From Paenibacillus antri (GTDB lineage: Bacteria > Bacillota > Bacilli > Paenibacillales > YIM-B00363), in assembly GCF_005765165.1 (NCBI RefSeq), contig NZ_VCIW01000002.1:434001-498000 (forward strand): a stretch of DNA of 64,000 bases, in the 5' to 3' direction. A program made the position numbers and the translations under genes. Position 1 is the stretch's first letter. Each line of letters begins with the position of its first letter. The notes beneath the pieces were generated by a model, which was not told the DNA's origin, searched no databases, and worked only from the letters and a program-made list of their open reading frames with translations. Below are positions 51,656-61,078 of this stretch, in pieces.

Positions 51656-52671
51656 TGAAACGAGGGAAGCAGACCTGGCGTTTCGAAGAGCCGCCGGTCA
51701 TCTTATCGCGGGCGGCCGTCGTCGGTCCGGTGGAAGGGGAGGGACCGCTCGGCGCGGACTTCGACATCGTGCACGACGACTTGTTCATCGGTGAGAAGTC
51801 TTGGGAGAAAGCCGAGCGGAAGCTGCTCGAGGAAGCGTCCCTGCTCGCGGTGCAGAAGGCGGGCGTGCGGATCGACGAGGTCGACCTGTTCATCGGCGGC
51901 GATCTGCTGAACCAAATCGTGAGCGCCACATTCGCCTCTCGTACGTTCGGCATTCCGTATCTAGGCGTCTTCGGGGCGTGCTCCACGTCGATGGAGAGTC
52001 TCGCCCTGGCGGCGCTGGCCGTCTCTAGCGGCAACGCCGACCGCGTGCTCGCCGGCACGAGCAGCCATAACTGCACCGCGGAGAAGCAGTTCCGCTATCC
52101 GACGGAATACGGCTCGCAGAAGCCGCCGACGGCGCAAAACACGGTCACCGGCGCAGGCGCCGCGCTCGTCGGGCGGCACGGGGAAGGTCCTCGAATCACG
52201 TCGGCCACTATCGGGAGGGTCATCGATCTGGGCATTACGGACCCGTTCAATATGGGCGCCGCGATGGCCCCGGCGGCGGTCGACACGATCACGGCGCACC
52301 TGAACGACCTGGAAGTGTCTCCGGGCCATTACGACCTGATCGTGACCGGCGATCTCGCGGCCGTCGGCCTCGCGATGGCGCGGGAGCTGTTCAAGAAGAA
52401 CGGCGTGCCGATCGAAGAGACGGTATACGACGACTGCGGACTTCTCATGTTCGACAGGCAGAAGCAGCAGGTGTTCGCCGGCGGCAGCGGCTGCGCCTGC
52501 TCCGCGGCCGTGACGTACGGCCATCTGTTGAAGCGGCTGGAGCGGGGAGAGCTGAATCGCATTCTCGTCGTCGCGACGGGTTCGCTCCTGTCCCCGTTGA
52601 CGGTCCAGCAAAAAGAAAGCATTCCTTGCATCGCCCACGCGGTGGCGATCGAAAGCGGAGGTGCGCGGTAA
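51655..52671 (+). CDS. spoVAD: Stage V sporulation protein AD
   Basis: 338 residues, ATG overlapping the spoVAC stop (TGATG), GGAGG upstream. Thiolase-like fold with YLGVFGACSTSMES (Cys of the ancestral active site) and GGSGCACSAAVTYG. SpoVAD binds dipicolinic acid directly and is the soluble partner of the SpoVA channel. Length matches B. subtilis SpoVAD. Confidence 0.96.
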   Translation: MKRGKQTWRFEEPPVILSRAAVVGPVEGEGPLGADFDIVHDDLFIGEKSWEKAERKLLEEASLLAVQKAGVRIDEVDLFIGGDLLNQIVSATFASRTFGIPYLGVFGACSTSMESLALAALAVSSGNADRVLAGTSSHNCTAEKQFRYPTEYGSQKPPTAQNTVTGAGAALVGRHGEGPRITSATIGRVIDLGITDPFNMGAAMAPAAVDTITAHLNDLEVSPGHYDLIVTGDLAAVGLAMARELFKKNGVPIEETVYDDCGLLMFDRQKQQVFAGGSGCACSAAVTYGHLLKRLERGELNRILVVATGSLLSPLTVQQKESIPCIAHAVAIESGGAR

Positions 52672-53036
52672 TGTTGGAAGCGTTCATGCCCTTCGTCTGG
52701 GCGTTCCTGGTCGGCGGCGCGATTTGCGTCGTCGGGCAGCTGATGTTCGACGTATTGAAGATGACCCCGGCGCATACGATGGTCACGCTCGTCGTCGCCG
52801 GCGCGATTCTCGACGGGGTGGGCTTGTACGACCCGCTCATCGAGTTCGCCGGCGCCGGCGTTACGGTGCCGATTACGAGCTTCGGCAACTCGCTCGCGCA
52901 CGGGGCGCTCACCGAGCTGAACACGACGGGAACGGTCGGTCTCGTCAGCGGCATCTATCATTATACGAGCGCCGGCATCTCGGCGGCGATCGTCTTTTCC
53001 TTCTTCGCCGCGCTGCTCGTCCGCCCGAAGGGGTAG
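52671..53036 (+). CDS. spoVAE: Stage V sporulation protein AE
   Basis: 121 residues from ATG at 52671 (TAATG overlap with spoVAD), GGAGG upstream. Small membrane protein: FLVGGAICVVGQLMFDVLKM, then YDPLIEFAGAGVTVPITSFGNSLAHGA, closely similar to the SpoVAC motif set and matching SpoVAEB. The accessory spoVAA, spoVAB, spoVAEA and spoVAF genes are not adjacent; the C-D-E trio alone is the minimal channel core found in many spore formers. Confidence 0.94.
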   Translation: MLEAFMPFVWAFLVGGAICVVGQLMFDVLKMTPAHTMVTLVVAGAILDGVGLYDPLIEFAGAGVTVPITSFGNSLAHGALTELNTTGTVGLVSGIYHYTSAGISAAIVFSFFAALLVRPKG

Positions 53037-53130
53037 GGCGAGACGACAGGCCGGCAGGAGGAAGCCCCGTCCGCGGCTTAAGACGCGCTTCCTTTTTCGC
53101 GCGAAACATCATTCGCTTGTTAGAAACATG

Positions 53131-53161
53131 ACGACCCTTTCATTCGGAAGGGTCGTTTTTC
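53131..53161 (+). terminator. Rho-independent terminator after the spoVA genes
   Basis: ACGACCCTT (53131-53139) pairs with AAGGGTCGT (53148-53156), followed by a T-run. The remaining 53162-53333 stretch is A/T-richer, with no gene, and presumably holds the promoter of the MoxR operon. Confidence 0.85.
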
Positions 53162-53333
53162 TACGAACACTGGCGGGATGCGTGCCTCGATTTTCGTGGC
53201 GGAGTCGTTTTCCCAATATCAACCAAGCATATGGAAATCGTTACAAAAAAAATTAGAGAAATCAAAGGTGTACCGGTCTCCTTACTTTTAGTAATATTGA
53301 TTTATAGTATGCACAATAGAGGAGGCACCGGAC

Positions 53334-54293
53334 ATGCAAACGCGTTTGGAAGACGACGTCCGCATCGTAACGGAATTAAAGCGGAACTTGGAGTCGTGCA
53401 TTTATGGGAAGAGTGCCGAAATCGATCTCATGCTGACGGCGCTGCTCGCCGGAGGGCATGTTTTGGTAGAAGACGTTCCGGGGACGGGCAAGACGGTGCT
53501 GATCAAGGCGCTCGCCAAGTCGGTGCAAGCCCAATTCCGCCGCATCCAGTGCAACCCCGACCTGCTGCCTACCGATATTACGGGCGTTTCGATTTACCAC
53601 CCGAAGACCGAAGCGTTCGAGTTCCGTCCGGGACCGATCATGACGAACATTCTCCTCATCGACGAAATCAACCGCGCCACGACGAAAACCCAATCCGCGC
53701 TGCTCGAAGCGATGGAAGAGCGGCACGTTACCGTGGACGGCGAATTGTATCCGCTTCCAGAACCGTTCCTGCTGCTCGCGACGCAAAACCCGATCGACTT
53801 CGAAGGAACGTACGTGCTGCCGGAGGCGCAGATGGACCGCTTCATGTTGAAGTTCGCGCTCGGTTATCCGGACGAGGATACGGAGCGGCGCATGGCGCAG
53901 GTGCAGACGGTGTCCCGTCCGATCGACGAGCTGCAGCCTGTAACGGACGGCGCTAGATTGCTAGAATTACAGAACCGCGCGAAAACGATCCATATCGAGG
54001 ACGCCGTCGGACATTACGCGGTAGAACTCGTCCGGCGCACGCGCGAACATCGCCAGCTGCTGCTCGGCGCCAGCCCACGCGCGACGCTCGCGCTGCTGTC
54101 CGCTTCGAAGGCGTACGCGTTCCTGCAAGGGCGCGACTTCGTCATTCCGGACGACATCAAGTGGCTTGCCCCTTACGTGCTCGGGCATCGACTCGTGCTG
54201 GAGACGGAAGCGAGATTGGAAGGCGTGACAGTGCAATCGATCCTCGAGTCGATCTTCCGGGACGCGAAGGTGCCCGTACGATTGGAGCGATAA
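53334..54293 (+). CDS. MoxR family AAA+ ATPase
   Basis: 319 residues, AGGAGG upstream. Walker A VPGTGKTV (about 48-55), Walker B NILLIDEINRA (D110/E111), sensor 1 LLATQNPID and the C-terminal PRATLALLSASKAYAFLQGR are typical of the MoxR branch. These chaperone-like ATPases work with DUF58 proteins; the next two genes encode a DUF58 protein and a transglutaminase-like membrane protein, the standard three-gene arrangement in Bacillota. Confidence 0.94.
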   Translation: MQTRLEDDVRIVTELKRNLESCIYGKSAEIDLMLTALLAGGHVLVEDVPGTGKTVLIKALAKSVQAQFRRIQCNPDLLPTDITGVSIYHPKTEAFEFRPGPIMTNILLIDEINRATTKTQSALLEAMEERHVTVDGELYPLPEPFLLLATQNPIDFEGTYVLPEAQMDRFMLKFALGYPDEDTERRMAQVQTVSRPIDELQPVTDGARLLELQNRAKTIHIEDAVGHYAVELVRRTREHRQLLLGASPRATLALLSASKAYAFLQGRDFVIPDDIKWLAPYVLGHRLVLETEARLEGVTVQSILESIFRDAKVPVRLER

Positions 54294-54296
54294 CGG

Positions 54297-55532
54297 ATGC
54301 AGCGAGCCCCCAGAACGATCCGCTGGTCCGCGAAAGCTTGGGGACTGGCGCTGTGCGTCGTATCGTGTCTGTTTTTCGTGGCGTTCCAAGGCGGCAAGCT
54401 GAGTCTCATGTTATTGATCATCATTACCTGTTTATCCGTATACTTGCTGCTCGGCCGGTGGAGCGGCATCTCCTCGGCGCGAGGCCGGCGGGAGATCGGC
54501 GGCGTCGCCGGCGGCGCGATGCTGCAGGCCGGCAGCGCGCTGAAAGCGAACATCCATGTGGACATTCCGGGCTTCTGGCCGATTCCGTACGTGACCGTGA
54601 AGGATAAGCTGACGAAGTTCGGGGGCGAAAGCCAAGTGTACGAAGGCACGTTCGTTCCGGATTGGAAGCGGCGCGGCGAGCTGTCGTACGTGACGCCGCC
54701 CCTCGGCCGCGGGCTGTATAAATTCGAGAACGTCGAATGCGTGACGCAGGACATATTCGGCCTGTTCGAGCACGCGGGCGTCATCTCGATGCCGCTGACG
54801 TTCAGCGTGCTGCCGCGTACGGTGGCCATCCCCGAGTGGCGGCAGCTGCGCACGCTGTTCAAGGGCAACCACCAGCAATCGTCGGTGAACGGCTCGCAGC
54901 GGGAGACGACGCAAATCAACGGCGTCCGCGAATACATCTACGGCGACCGGCTCGCGAAGGTGCACTGGCGGGCGACCGCGCGGACGGGGCATTGGAAGTC
55001 CAAGGAGTTCGAGCGGGAGTCGCTGCCGAAGCTGACGATCGTGCTCGACCGCCAAACGAACGTCTATCGGTCGAGCGAGCAATTCGAGCTCGCGGTATCC
55101 GTCGCGGCTTCGCTGCTGCAGTTCGCGGCGAAGCGCGGCATGTCGACGGGCTTCCTGTCCGTCGGCGGCGGTCGCGTCTTCCACGAGACGCCGGGTGGCT
55201 ACGAGACGCGGGGGCGCATCGAGAAGCATCTGATCGAGGTGCAGCCGGACCCGAACGGCGATCCGTCCCGCGCTCTGCGCGATCGCTCGCGCCTTCCGTC
55301 GAGCGGCGGTCTCGTCCTCTTGGTCAGCCCGCAGCGGGGCGAGTCGATCTTGAAGGCGCTGAAGTGGCTGGACGTTAACGGCGTCAGCGCCTGCCACTTG
55401 CGGATCGGCTCGGATGGGAACGGCAAGGGCAAGGACGATTGGTCCGCCGCGCTACGCTCGGTCGGCATAGCGTCTTATACCGTGCAGCAGCTCGACGAAT
55501 TGCCGCTGTTGTTAGGGGGGAAGGGCGCATGA
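54297..55532 (+). CDS. DUF58 domain protein
   Basis: 411 residues, two N-terminal membrane helices (about 15-50) and a large cytoplasmic or surface domain. The DUF58 core is REYIYGDRLAKVHWRATART followed by KSKEFERES, and a von Willebrand-like fold with TIVLDRQTNVY. Starts 4 nt after the MoxR gene and overlaps the transglutaminase gene by ATGA. Thought to be a client of the MoxR ATPase; precise role unknown. Confidence 0.9.
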   Translation: MQRAPRTIRWSAKAWGLALCVVSCLFFVAFQGGKLSLMLLIIITCLSVYLLLGRWSGISSARGRREIGGVAGGAMLQAGSALKANIHVDIPGFWPIPYVTVKDKLTKFGGESQVYEGTFVPDWKRRGELSYVTPPLGRGLYKFENVECVTQDIFGLFEHAGVISMPLTFSVLPRTVAIPEWRQLRTLFKGNHQQSSVNGSQRETTQINGVREYIYGDRLAKVHWRATARTGHWKSKEFERESLPKLTIVLDRQTNVYRSSEQFELAVSVAASLLQFAAKRGMSTGFLSVGGGRVFHETPGGYETRGRIEKHLIEVQPDPNGDPSRALRDRSRLPSSGGLVLLVSPQRGESILKALKWLDVNGVSACHLRIGSDGNGKGKDDWSAALRSVGIASYTVQQLDELPLLLGGKGA

Positions 55533-57781
55533 CGTTATGGCGCTTTCCCGCGGAGCGGCGTCCGCTGCGTCCCGGCGCCGCGATCTCGCGTTGGCTGCTC
55601 GCCGATTGGCACGACAAGGCGCTGCAGCTGTTTCTCGGCATCTTCCTGTATCAATACGTCGTCTGGTTCGACTTCTACTGGCTGAACGAGACGGTGACCG
55701 TCGTCGGCCGCGCGTTCGTCGCGACGCTCTTGATCGCTTGGCTCGTGCCGAAGTACGTCTGGGTTCGCGGGTTTCTCGCGCTCGCCGCCTGCATCTATTT
55801 GACCGCGCGCGTCGTACGCCCGGAGCCGGTGCGAGACGTTCCCGACCATTGGCTCGGCTGGGCGCTCGGCGCGGTCGAATACTTGCTGCGGCTCACTCCG
55901 TTTCTCTGGTTCGCGCTCGGGGCATGGGCGGCGTATACGTTCGTTCATTGGTATATCAAGAGCAAGTGGCGGCTGTTTTCCGTCATGAGCTGCAGCGTCG
56001 TGCTGTTTTGCGTCGTCGATTCGTTCAGCTTGTTCCGCTTGTGGGAGCAGGTCGCGATCATGATCGGCTGCGGCCTCATGATGCTCGTCGTATTCCACTT
56101 GAAGCAGCTTAAGGAGCGCGATCCGGACGGCTACGACAACCTCGTCAGCTACCCGGTGCCGATTACGGTCATGATCGTGACGATCGTGACCGCGTCGCTG
56201 GCGCTCGGCGTATTGGCGCCGAGCATCCGGCCGATCGTCATGGACCCGTATACCGCGTGGAAGACGGCGCAGGGCGAGGTCGTGCCGGCGTTCAGCAGCG
56301 GCCCCGGCTTCGCGGCGCTGAGCCTCGGGAGCTCCGCGTCGGGCTACAGCCGCAACGACTCATCGCTCGGCGGCGCGTTCAACTTCGACTACACGCCGGT
56401 GTTCACCGTCGACGCTTCGCGAAGAAGCTACTGGCGCGGGGAAACCCGCTCGCTGTATACCGGCAGCGGCTGGGAGCCGTCGACGTTCACGGAGCGGAAC
56501 AACCTGGTGCCGCTCGCGATGGAGCCGGACTACCCGGTAGCGCCGGCGGCGGGCGGGCTCGACACGATCGAGGTGACGCAGACGTACCGCATTCTCGAGG
56601 GCAAGTCGTTCCCCGTGCTGTTCGGCGCTCCGTATCCGCAGAAGGTGGAGCCGGGCGTGTTCAACGGCGAGACGGTGTCGCTCGGACGAGGGTTCTGGGA
56701 TACCGATAATCAGACGATGCTCTGGGCCGAGCGCGACGACTTCCCTTACCCGCTGACGTATTCGGTGACGTCCTCGATGCCCGTCATCGACGAAGAGAAG
56801 CTGAAGACGGCGCCGCCGGTCGAGCCGACGCGGGAGCTTCGGGAATATTTGCGATTGCCGGAGGAGCTGCCGCAACGGATCGCCGACTTGGCCGCGCAGG
56901 TGACCGCGGAGGCGCCTAGCCCGTACGAGAAGGCGAGAGCGCTCGAGACCTACTTGTCCCTTACGTTCCCGTACACGAACGAGCCCGACTTGACCAAACG
57001 CCAAAGCGCGGATTTCGTAGACAGCTTCCTGTTCGAGGTCCAAGAAGGCTACTGCGATTATTTCTCCACGGCGATGGTCGTGATGGCGCGCACGCTCGGC
57101 CTCCCCGCCCGTTGGGTGAAGGGCTACGCGCCGGGGCAATCGAGCAACGACGTCATCTTCGAGCAATATTTGCCCGGCGAAGACGTCGATCTCGACGGAC
57201 CCGGCACGTTCACGGTGCGGAATTCCGACGCCCACTCTTGGGCGGAGGTGTATTTCGAAGGCTACGGATGGATTCCGTTCGAGCCGACGTCCGGCTTCTC
57301 CCTGCCGATCGTACAGGTCGAGAACGAAGCCGAAGTCGCGCTGCCGGAGGACCTGCCGGCTGTAGAAGCGGCGGCTCCCGTCGCGGAAGCGGAATCCGGC
57401 TCCGGCCCTCGCGGTTGGATCGTCGCGGCGATCGTCGCGGCCGCAGCCGCGGGGGCGGTCGTATACTTCGCGATTCGGTACCAATGGCTGACGCTGCTGC
57501 GCACGCGGGCGTTCCGCAAGTCGCCGAACTACAACGTAAAGCTGCTCGCCGACGTCGAACGGCTGATGGCGCGCTTCAAGCGCAAGGGGCTGTCTTGGTC
57601 GGAGCATGAGACGTTCCGGGAGATGACCGCGCGTTGGAAGACGCAGCATACGTGGCTGCAGAAAGACTTGGAGTCGCTGCTCGCCGCGTTCGAGAAAGCG
57701 AAGTACAGCGGCGCGCGGCTGACGGAAGAGGAATATCAGCATGCGGAGCTTCGCATCCGCAAGCTCCGGGAAAGCTTATAA
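55529..57781 (+). CDS. Membrane-bound transglutaminase-like protein (DUF3488/TgpA-like)
   Basis: 750 residues from ATG at 55529. About six or seven N-terminal helices, then a large extracellular part, the transglutaminase core and a C-terminal helix (IVAAIVAAAAAGAVVYFAI) with a DUF4129-like cytoplasmic tail. Catalytic Cys in EGYCDYFSTAMVVMARTLG (C509) and His in SDAHSWAEVYF (H569); the third position is in WIPFEPT with Glu in place of the more usual Asp. Probably acts on cell-surface proteins or peptides under MoxR/DUF58 control. Confidence 0.92.
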   Translation: MTLWRFPAERRPLRPGAAISRWLLADWHDKALQLFLGIFLYQYVVWFDFYWLNETVTVVGRAFVATLLIAWLVPKYVWVRGFLALAACIYLTARVVRPEPVRDVPDHWLGWALGAVEYLLRLTPFLWFALGAWAAYTFVHWYIKSKWRLFSVMSCSVVLFCVVDSFSLFRLWEQVAIMIGCGLMMLVVFHLKQLKERDPDGYDNLVSYPVPITVMIVTIVTASLALGVLAPSIRPIVMDPYTAWKTAQGEVVPAFSSGPGFAALSLGSSASGYSRNDSSLGGAFNFDYTPVFTVDASRRSYWRGETRSLYTGSGWEPSTFTERNNLVPLAMEPDYPVAPAAGGLDTIEVTQTYRILEGKSFPVLFGAPYPQKVEPGVFNGETVSLGRGFWDTDNQTMLWAERDDFPYPLTYSVTSSMPVIDEEKLKTAPPVEPTRELREYLRLPEELPQRIADLAAQVTAEAPSPYEKARALETYLSLTFPYTNEPDLTKRQSADFVDSFLFEVQEGYCDYFSTAMVVMARTLGLPARWVKGYAPGQSSNDVIFEQYLPGEDVDLDGPGTFTVRNSDAHSWAEVYFEGYGWIPFEPTSGFSLPIVQVENEAEVALPEDLPAVEAAAPVAEAESGSGPRGWIVAAIVAAAAAGAVVYFAIRYQWLTLLRTRAFRKSPNYNVKLLADVERLMARFKRKGLSWSEHETFREMTARWKTQHTWLQKDLESLLAAFEKAKYSGARLTEEEYQHAELRIRKLRESL

Positions 57782-57791
57782 TCGTTTGCGA

Positions 57792-57833
57792 GAACCGCCC
57801 CGAGCCGCCATGGCTTCGGGGCGGTTCGTTTTT
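57792..57833 (+). terminator. Rho-independent terminator after the transglutaminase gene
   Basis: GAACCGCCCCGA (57792-57803) pairs perfectly with TCGGGGCGGTTC (57816-57827), followed by GTTTTT. The T-run overlaps the -35 region of the next promoter. Confidence 0.85.
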
Positions 57834-57861
57834 GGCGCGTGGGGGCAAATTATGGTATGAT
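57832..57861 (+). promoter_or_regulatory. Promoter of the yqeG operon
   Basis: TTGGCG (57832-57837), 18 bp, TATGAT (57856-57861) with a TGG upstream extension of the -10. It lies 35 bp before the yqeG start. Confidence 0.6.
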
Positions 57862-57895
57862 GTGTCGCAAGAAACCATGCTCGGAGGGAACGCTT

Positions 57896-58408
57896 TTGCT
57901 ACAGTTGATGCTGCCGAAGCAGACGGTTCGCACGATTTACGATATCGACCTGGCGGCGCTTCGGGCCGGCGGCATTCGAGGCATCATGACCGACCTCGAC
58001 AACACGCTCGTCGGCGCGAAGGTGCCGCTCGCCACGCCGGAGCTCGGCGCTTGGCTCGAAGGCGTGCGCGCGCAAGGCTTTCAGGTCGTCGTCGTTTCCA
58101 ATAACAACGAAGCTCGAGTTCGGGCGTTCGCGGAGCCGCTTCGGCTGCCGTTCGTCTCGCGGGCCAAGAAGCCGCTGAACGCGGCGTTCGCGAAGGCGCT
58201 CGGCATGATGGGACTGCGCCCTCACGAAGCGGCGATCGTCGGCGATCAGATGATGACCGACGTGCTCGGCGGCAACCGGCTCGGTCTGTTTACGATTCTC
58301 GTCGAGCCGATCGCGAAGTCCGACGAGAGCTGGGTGACGCGTAACGTCAATCGAAATTTAGAACGAGCCTTCCTCGCGAGGCTCCGGAAGAAAGGGTGGC
58401 TACCCTAA
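57896..58408 (+). CDS. yqeG: YqeG family HAD-type phosphatase
   Basis: 170 residues from TTG at 57896, with GGAGGG 7 nt upstream; the longer frame runs through the promoter. HAD motif I DLDNTLV (two catalytic Asp), motif II VVVSNNNE, and motif III/IV KKPL...AIVGDQMMTDVLGGNRLGL. YqeG proteins are linked by gene order to the ribosome-assembly GTPase YqeH. The stop TAA is immediately followed by the yqeH GTG. Confidence 0.94.
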   Translation: MLQLMLPKQTVRTIYDIDLAALRAGGIRGIMTDLDNTLVGAKVPLATPELGAWLEGVRAQGFQVVVVSNNNEARVRAFAEPLRLPFVSRAKKPLNAAFAKALGMMGLRPHEAAIVGDQMMTDVLGGNRLGLFTILVEPIAKSDESWVTRNVNRNLERAFLARLRKKGWLP

Positions 58409-59533
58409 GTGGCGAAACCGAACGCGGCGGCCGGACCGCGATGCGCCGGCTGCGGCATCGCGGTACAGGCGGAAAACAAAGGGGCGCTCGGCTACGTGCC
58501 GAAGGCGGCGCTCGAACGCTCTCCGCTCGTATGTCAGCGGTGTTTCCGCATGAAGCATTATAACGAGGCGTCCAGCGTGACGCCCGACCAAGGCGAATTT
58601 CTGCGGCTGTTGAACGGCGTCGGCGGCACGGACAGTCTCGTCGTCCACATCGTCGACATCTACGACTTCGAGGGCAGCCTGATCGGCGGCCTGCAGCGGT
58701 TCGTCGGCGCGAATCCGGTCGTGCTCGTCGTCAACAAGATCGACCTGCTGCCGCCGGGCATCAATCCGAACCGCATCCGCAATTGGGTGCAGCAGCGCGC
58801 CAAGGAGGAAGGGCTTCGCACCGTCGAGGTGCTGCTCGTGAGCGCGAAGCGCGGCACCGGCTTCGAGCGTCTCGCGGAGACGCTCGAGTCGCACCGCCGG
58901 GGGCGGGACGTCTACATCGTCGGCGCGACGAACGTCGGCAAGTCGTCGCTCGTCAATCGGCTGATCTCCGATTACAGCGACCTCGACGCCGAGGTGACGG
59001 TGTCCTCGTATCCGGGCACGACGCTCGACCTCATACATATTCCGCTCGACGACGAAGCGAGCGTCATCGACACTCCCGGAATCGTCTACGATACCCGGTT
59101 GACGGAGCGCGTGCCGAAAGCGTACCTCGACATGATCGTGCCGAACAAGCCGGTGAAGCCGGCGACGTACCAGCTCGACGCGGAGCAGACGCTGTATTTC
59201 GGCGCGCTCGCCCGGTTCGACTTCGTCGAGGGGGCGCATCAGTCGTTCACGTGTTACGTCAGCCCTTCGCTGACGATTCATCGAACGAAGCTCGCGCGAG
59301 CGGACGCGTTGTACGCGGACCACGCCGGGGAGCTGCTGCAGCCGCCGACGAAGGAAGACCTCGCATCGATGCCGCCGCTGACGAAGCACCGCTTCCGGAT
59401 TAAGCCCGGCGAAGAGGTAGATTTGTATATTTCGGGCCTCGGCTGGATCCGCGCGAACGGCAAGAGCGGCGCGATCGTGGACGTGCACGCGCCGAAGGGC
59501 GTCAAGACGATTATGAGACCCGCGTTGATTTGA
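58409..59533 (+). CDS. yqeH: Ribosome biogenesis GTPase YqeH
   Basis: 374 residues from GTG directly after the yqeG stop. N-terminal zinc finger CAGC...CQRC; circularly permuted GTPase with G4 VVNKIDLLP, G5-like LLVSAKRGTG, then G1 GATNVGKSSLVNRL, G2 region SSYPGTTLD and G3 DTPGI. Required for 30S subunit assembly in B. subtilis. Confidence 0.96.
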   Translation: MAKPNAAAGPRCAGCGIAVQAENKGALGYVPKAALERSPLVCQRCFRMKHYNEASSVTPDQGEFLRLLNGVGGTDSLVVHIVDIYDFEGSLIGGLQRFVGANPVVLVVNKIDLLPPGINPNRIRNWVQQRAKEEGLRTVEVLLVSAKRGTGFERLAETLESHRRGRDVYIVGATNVGKSSLVNRLISDYSDLDAEVTVSSYPGTTLDLIHIPLDDEASVIDTPGIVYDTRLTERVPKAYLDMIVPNKPVKPATYQLDAEQTLYFGALARFDFVEGAHQSFTCYVSPSLTIHRTKLARADALYADHAGELLQPPTKEDLASMPPLTKHRFRIKPGEEVDLYISGLGWIRANGKSGAIVDVHAPKGVKTIMRPALI

Positions 59534-59579
59534 TTCATTCGAGTCGGGCGGGCGAGGGAGAGCTAGGGGGAGACGGCGG

Positions 59580-60473
59580 TTGGAGAAAGAGCACATTACG
59601 CAAGGCTTGCGCGTCGACAGCTACACGGCGTTATACGGCGTGTTCGGCGATCCGGTCCGGCATTCGCGCTCGCCGATCATGCTCGGGCGCGCCTTCGCGG
59701 AGACGGGCACGAACGCGGCGTACGTCGCGTTCCATGTCAAGCCGGAGGCGCTCGGGGACGCGGTGCGCGGCGTTCGCTCTCTCGGTCTACGGGGCGTGAA
59801 CGTCACGGTACCGCATAAGGTCGAGGTCATGCAGTATCTCGACGAGATCGACGAGACGGCGCGGGTCATCGGCGCCGTGAACACGATCGTCAACCGGGAC
59901 GGCCGTCTCGTCGGCTACAATACGGACGGCATCGGCTATGTTCGTTCGCTTAAGGAAGAGACCGGCCGATCGCTTCGCGGCGCCCGCATTCTTCTGCTCG
60001 GCGCGGGCGGGGCGTCCCGCGGCGTCGGATACGCGCTCGCGAAGGAGGAACCCGCTCGTCTGATCGTGGCGAATCGGACCGAAGGCAAGGCGTCCGAGCT
60101 CGCACGCGAGCTCGGCGCCGTCGCGGATACGCAAGGAATCGGCTGGGAAGGAATCGACCATATTATAGGCAACGTGGATATTATCATCAATACGACGCCG
60201 ATCGGCATGCATCCGAACACGGACGCGACGCCGATCGATCCCGCCTCGATCCGAAGCGGGACGGTCGTCAGCGATTTGATTTACAACCCGCTGAAGACGA
60301 AGCTGCTCGTCGAAGCGGAAGCGGCGGGACTCGTCGTCCACGGCGGTCTCGGCATGTTCGTCTATCAGGGCGCGTACGCGTTCGAGTATTGGACCGGCTT
60401 GCCGGCGCCGGTCGCGGCGATGCGCGAGGCGGTGCTCGAGACGTTCGAGCCGGCGGCGGGTAAAGGCGCATGA
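59580..60473 (+). CDS. aroE: Shikimate dehydrogenase
   Basis: 297 residues from TTG with AGGGGGAG upstream. Shikimate-binding GVFGDPVRHSRSP, catalytic Lys in NVTVPHKVEVM, Asn/Asp in VNTIV and YNTDGIG, NADP-binding GAGGASRGVGYAL and the C-terminal GLGMFVYQGAYAFE. Reduces 3-dehydroshikimate in aromatic amino-acid synthesis. The stop overlaps nadD by ATGA; in B. subtilis yqeI (yhbY) lies between them, and here it does not. Confidence 0.96.
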   Translation: MEKEHITQGLRVDSYTALYGVFGDPVRHSRSPIMLGRAFAETGTNAAYVAFHVKPEALGDAVRGVRSLGLRGVNVTVPHKVEVMQYLDEIDETARVIGAVNTIVNRDGRLVGYNTDGIGYVRSLKEETGRSLRGARILLLGAGGASRGVGYALAKEEPARLIVANRTEGKASELARELGAVADTQGIGWEGIDHIIGNVDIIINTTPIGMHPNTDATPIDPASIRSGTVVSDLIYNPLKTKLLVEAEAAGLVVHGGLGMFVYQGAYAFEYWTGLPAPVAAMREAVLETFEPAAGKGA

Positions 60474-61078
60474 AGCGGCGCGTCGGACTGATGGGCGGCA
60501 CGTTCGATCCCGTGCACGTCGGTCACTTGGTCGCCGCGGAGCGCGCGATCGAGGCCGGCGGTCTCGACGAGGTGCGCTTCATGCCGACGTTCCGCCCGCC
60601 GCATAAGTCTTCGCGCCTGGGCGGGACGCCGGAGGAACGGCGCGAGATGGTCGAGCTCGCGATTCAAGACAATCCGAGGTTCCGGCTCGAGACGATCGAG
60701 CTCGACCGCGGAGGCGTCTCGTATGCCGTCGAGACGGCGGCGGCGCTGTCGGCGCGCGAGCCGGATCGCGAGTTCGTCTGGATCGTCGGCGGCGATATGG
60801 TGCTGTATTTGCCCCAGTGGCACCGCATCGAGGACGTCGCGGCGCAGGTAACGTTCCTCGGCCTGACCCGTCCCGGGTATCCCGTCGCGATCGAGCAGCT
60901 GCCGCCGTATTTGCGGACGCGCGTGACGCTCGCGGACATGCCGGCGCTCGACGTGTCGTCGACGGACATCCGCGAGCGGCGCGAGCGGGGGCTGTCGATC
61001 CGGTACGTCGTGACGGAGCCGGTGCGCCGGTACATCGAGGAGAGGGGGCTCTACGTTCATGCGGATGAGCATCGATGA
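60470..61078 (+). CDS. nadD: Nicotinate-nucleotide adenylyltransferase
   Basis: 202 residues. Nucleotidyltransferase motif GLMGGTFDPVHVGHLVAAE (with HxGH) and the ISSTxIR-like motif SSTDIRERRERG. Converts nicotinate mononucleotide to deamido-NAD. Overlaps aroE by 4 nt and yqeK by 20 nt. Confidence 0.95.
   Translation: MKRRVGLMGGTFDPVHVGHLVAAERAIEAGGLDEVRFMPTFRPPHKSSRLGGTPEERREMVELAIQDNPRFRLETIELDRGGVSYAVETAAALSAREPDREFVWIVGGDMVLYLPQWHRIEDVAAQVTFLGLTRPGYPVAIEQLPPYLRTRVTLADMPALDVSSTDIRERRERGLSIRYVVTEPVRRYIEERGLYVHADEHR

Noticed and set aside
53040-53100. A second terminator (GGAAGC...GCTTCC with T-run) right after spoVAE
   Set aside because: The stem is only six pairs with a loop over 20 nt; the hairpin at 53131-53161 is far better.
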